From Planctomycetota bacterium (GTDB taxonomy: Bacteria; Planctomycetota; UBA1135; UBA2386): a DNA stretch of 6,893 nucleotides. Position numbers and translations under genes: made by a program. The notes below the pieces were generated by a model. That model ran no database searches. It was not told where the DNA came from and was given only the letters and a program-made list of their open reading frames with translations. The stretch is from assembly GCA_020425885.1 (NCBI GenBank), contig JAGQRA010000626.1:1-6893 (forward strand). The letters are read 5' to 3'. This document shows, piece by piece, positions 5,794-6,893 of this stretch; positions within the stretch are counted from its first letter, which is position 1, and each line of letters starts with the position of its first letter.

Positions 5794-5809
5794 GTGGCCT
5801 CCACGCCAC
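5794..5809. repeat. 5-bp hairpin between peptidase gene and next gene
   Basis: On the minus strand GTGGC and GCCAC pair over a 6-nt loop, just ahead of the AGGAGG ribosome site. It could modulate translation of the following gene, but the stem is short and there is no T-tract; chance is possible. Confidence 0.25.
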
Positions 5810-5843
5810 AACTCGCGACGATTTCAAGGAACGCTCGTGCCAC

Positions 5844-6542
5844 TCATAGGACGACGAGCCCCCCACCCCGCTCCGCCAGCCACCGCCGCCGCTCCTCACA
5901 GTCCGGCATCGCCCGTTGCACGCGCCGCCAGAACTCCGGCGTGTGGTTCGGCTCCACCAGGTGCGCGAGTTCGTGCACGATCACGTAGTCGACGATGCCC
6001 GCCGGCAGCAGGATCGCCGCCCAGTGGAAGTTCACATTGCCGCCCTTGCCGCACGAGCCCCAGCGGAACCCGAGGTCCCGCACCTCGATCCCCGACGGCT
6101 CCACTCCCATCCGCTGCGCCCACCCCGGCACGCGGCGGCCCAACCAGGCCAGCGCCCGGTCCGAATACCACCGCACGAACTCCTCCCGCCCGCGCCCTGC
6201 CAGCTCCCGCCGCAGCGCGAAACGCCCCGCCATCAGCTTCAACGGCACGTCCTGGCGATCGACGAGCAGCAGTCGGTAGCTCCGACCGAGATACGGAAAC
6301 CCCTCGCCGCTGACGAACTCCTTGCTGCCGACCGGCTGCTGCCGCGTCTCCTTCTCGGCGATCTTGGTGTAGAGCCAGAAACGGTTCTCGCGCACGAACC
6401 GCGTCAGCCGCTCGGGGTCGGCCTGGGGCGGCGCGGTGATCCGCAGCTCGCCGCCGCGATCGACGATCAGCTCGACGGTCTTGCGTCGCGTGCTCCTCCG
6501 CACCTCGAACTCCAGCTCGTCGACGACCAGCAGCTCGGTCAC
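5844..6542 (-). CDS. YgjP-like (DUF45) zinc metallopeptidase
   Basis: A 232-residue soluble protein. The C-terminal metalloprotease core has HELAH at 190-194 (HExxH, zinc ligands His190 and His194, catalytic Glu191), then H200 within VEPNHTPEFW (197-205) as the family's third conserved histidine. It also has the marker FRWGSC (159-164) with NFHW (171-174) after it. The N-terminal part (LEFEVRRSTRRKTVELIVDRGGELRITAP) is the usual DUF45 opening. Length is typical of the family. It starts at GTG (complement of 6540-6542), inside the HsdR stop codon (GTGA, 4-nt overlap), so it is probably translated by coupling to hsdR. DUF45 proteins are known to be encoded beside type I restriction-modification genes; their substrate and role there are not well defined, so a part in controlling or processing the restriction complex is inference. 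Confidence 0.92.
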   Translation of the reverse strand: MTELLVVDELEFEVRRSTRRKTVELIVDRGGELRITAPPQADPERLTRFVRENRFWLYTKIAEKETRQQPVGSKEFVSGEGFPYLGRSYRLLLVDRQDVPLKLMAGRFALRRELAGRGREEFVRWYSDRALAWLGRRVPGWAQRMGVEPSGIEVRDLGFRWGSCGKGGNVNFHWAAILLPAGIVDYVIVHELAHLVEPNHTPEFWRRVQRAMPDCEERRRWLAERGGGLVVL

Positions 6543-6893
6543 TGCACCAGCCTGTCGTGGTTGGCCCTGGCCAGCTCCATGAGCCTGTCGGCCACGGCAT
6601 CGAGCCGGTCGAACGGCAACACGGATGCGTCGTCCAGCGTGCGGACGATCCAGCTGCGCAGCGCGGTCTGCGCCACGTTCCGGGTCCAGAAACCGACGAT
6701 CCCGACCTCACTGCGAACATGCTCGACCATGGCGACGGTCAGCCCGCGCAGGGTCGCCAGCTTCTCCGGGGCCGGCTTGTCCTTCACGGTCACCTCCTCG
6801 AGGAGCAGGTCGTAGAACGGCCCCTGCACCTCGTCGAGCCCGGTCTCGGCATCGGTCCCGCGACCGGCTGTCGCCTCTCCGACCAGTCCCTCA
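6539..6893 (-). CDS. hsdR: Type I restriction endonuclease subunit R (HsdR), C-terminal fragment (partial)
   Basis: The frame is open from the right edge of the window to a TGA complementary to 6539-6541, giving 117 visible residues. GTG-type codons inside (such as at 6829) are internal, not starts. The tail VGFWTRNVAQTALRSWIVRTL, then LPFDRLDAVADRLMELARAN and HDRLVQ, matches the C-terminal helical domain of HsdR proteins as I know it (FW..., R-x-W-I-V, ADRLMELAxANHxRLV). HsdR is the motor and nuclease subunit of the HsdR2M2S1 complex, which translocates and cuts unmethylated foreign DNA. Its helicase and nuclease domains, and any hsdM and hsdS, would lie beyond the window. It overlaps the YgjP-like gene by 4 nt. 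The call rests on the C-terminal tail plus the DUF45 neighbour. Confidence 0.82.
   Translation of the reverse strand, partial: EGLVGEATAGRGTDAETGLDEVQGPFYDLLLEEVTVKDKPAPEKLATLRGLTVAMVEHVRSEVGIVGFWTRNVAQTALRSWIVRTLDDASVLPFDRLDAVADRLMELARANHDRLVQ

Noticed and set aside
5799..5827. Possible promoter (TTGAAA on the minus strand at 5822-5827) for the two unknown genes
   Set aside because: No acceptable -10 box at a normal spacing; only the first hexamer looks promising.
5777..5899. Upstream extension of the 209-residue gene to 5899
   Set aside because: It would overlap the end of the YgjP-like gene and is Gly/Ser/Arg-rich; the AGGAGG before 5776 fixes the later start.
5345..6313. Plus-strand open frame (322 codons) across the peptidase region
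   Set aside because: It is antisense to two supported genes and its second half is Pro/Ala/Arg/Ser low complexity.
1921..6893. CRISPR array or second att copy within the window
   Set aside because: No regularly spaced repeats were seen, and no second copy of the tRNA 3' end was found by eye on either strand.

Overview
The window is GC-rich bacterial DNA (hand-counted samples: 41/60 G+C at 721-780, 44/60 at 6061-6120, only 34-35/60 at 3661-3720 and 5221-5280). The integrase N-terminus (a short basic lead, then a GRHSSGQARVTLNG / YLGAYGS block) is of a style I associate with Planctomycetes, so a planctomycete or similar high-GC bacterium is my best guess. No taxonomic marker in the window settles this.

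Layout. (1) Positions 1-1742, plus strand: the tail of a gene that may be a DegT-type sugar aminotransferase, a complete Gfo/Idh/MocA NAD(P)-dependent oxidoreductase, and a left-handed beta-helix acyltransferase of the WbpD/WlbB type. The trio looks like part of a surface-polysaccharide nucleotide-sugar pathway (oxidise, aminate, acylate). (2) 1834-1920: an intact tRNA-Leu with anticodon UAG and encoded CCA. (3) 2057-3346: a tyrosine integrase with all expected catalytic residues, preceded by a perfect 9-bp inverted repeat. A tRNA followed directly by an integrase is the classic left edge of an integrated island, so everything to the right is probably island cargo. No second copy of the tRNA 3' end was found by eye, so the far end should lie outside the window.

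(4) 3447-4154, plus strand: an unrecognised protein with a winged-helix-like C-terminus, and a tiny ORF starting in its stop codon (ATGA) that looks like the beginning of a broken gene. (5) 4218-6893, minus strand: four co-directional genes. In transcription order they are the C-terminal end of a type I restriction endonuclease HsdR, a YgjP-like (DUF45) metallopeptidase overlapping it by 4 nt, an unrecognised 209-residue acidic protein with a strong Shine-Dalgarno sequence, and an unrecognised 297-residue Trp-rich protein.

Reading. The right half is most simply a mobile island carrying a type I restriction-modification locus. The restriction-side genes are as GC-rich as the chromosome, while the unknown genes next to them tend lower, suggesting a mosaic of separately acquired pieces. 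The two unknown genes downstream of the HsdR/YgjP pair are the best candidates for something undescribed, either defence accessories or passenger genes.
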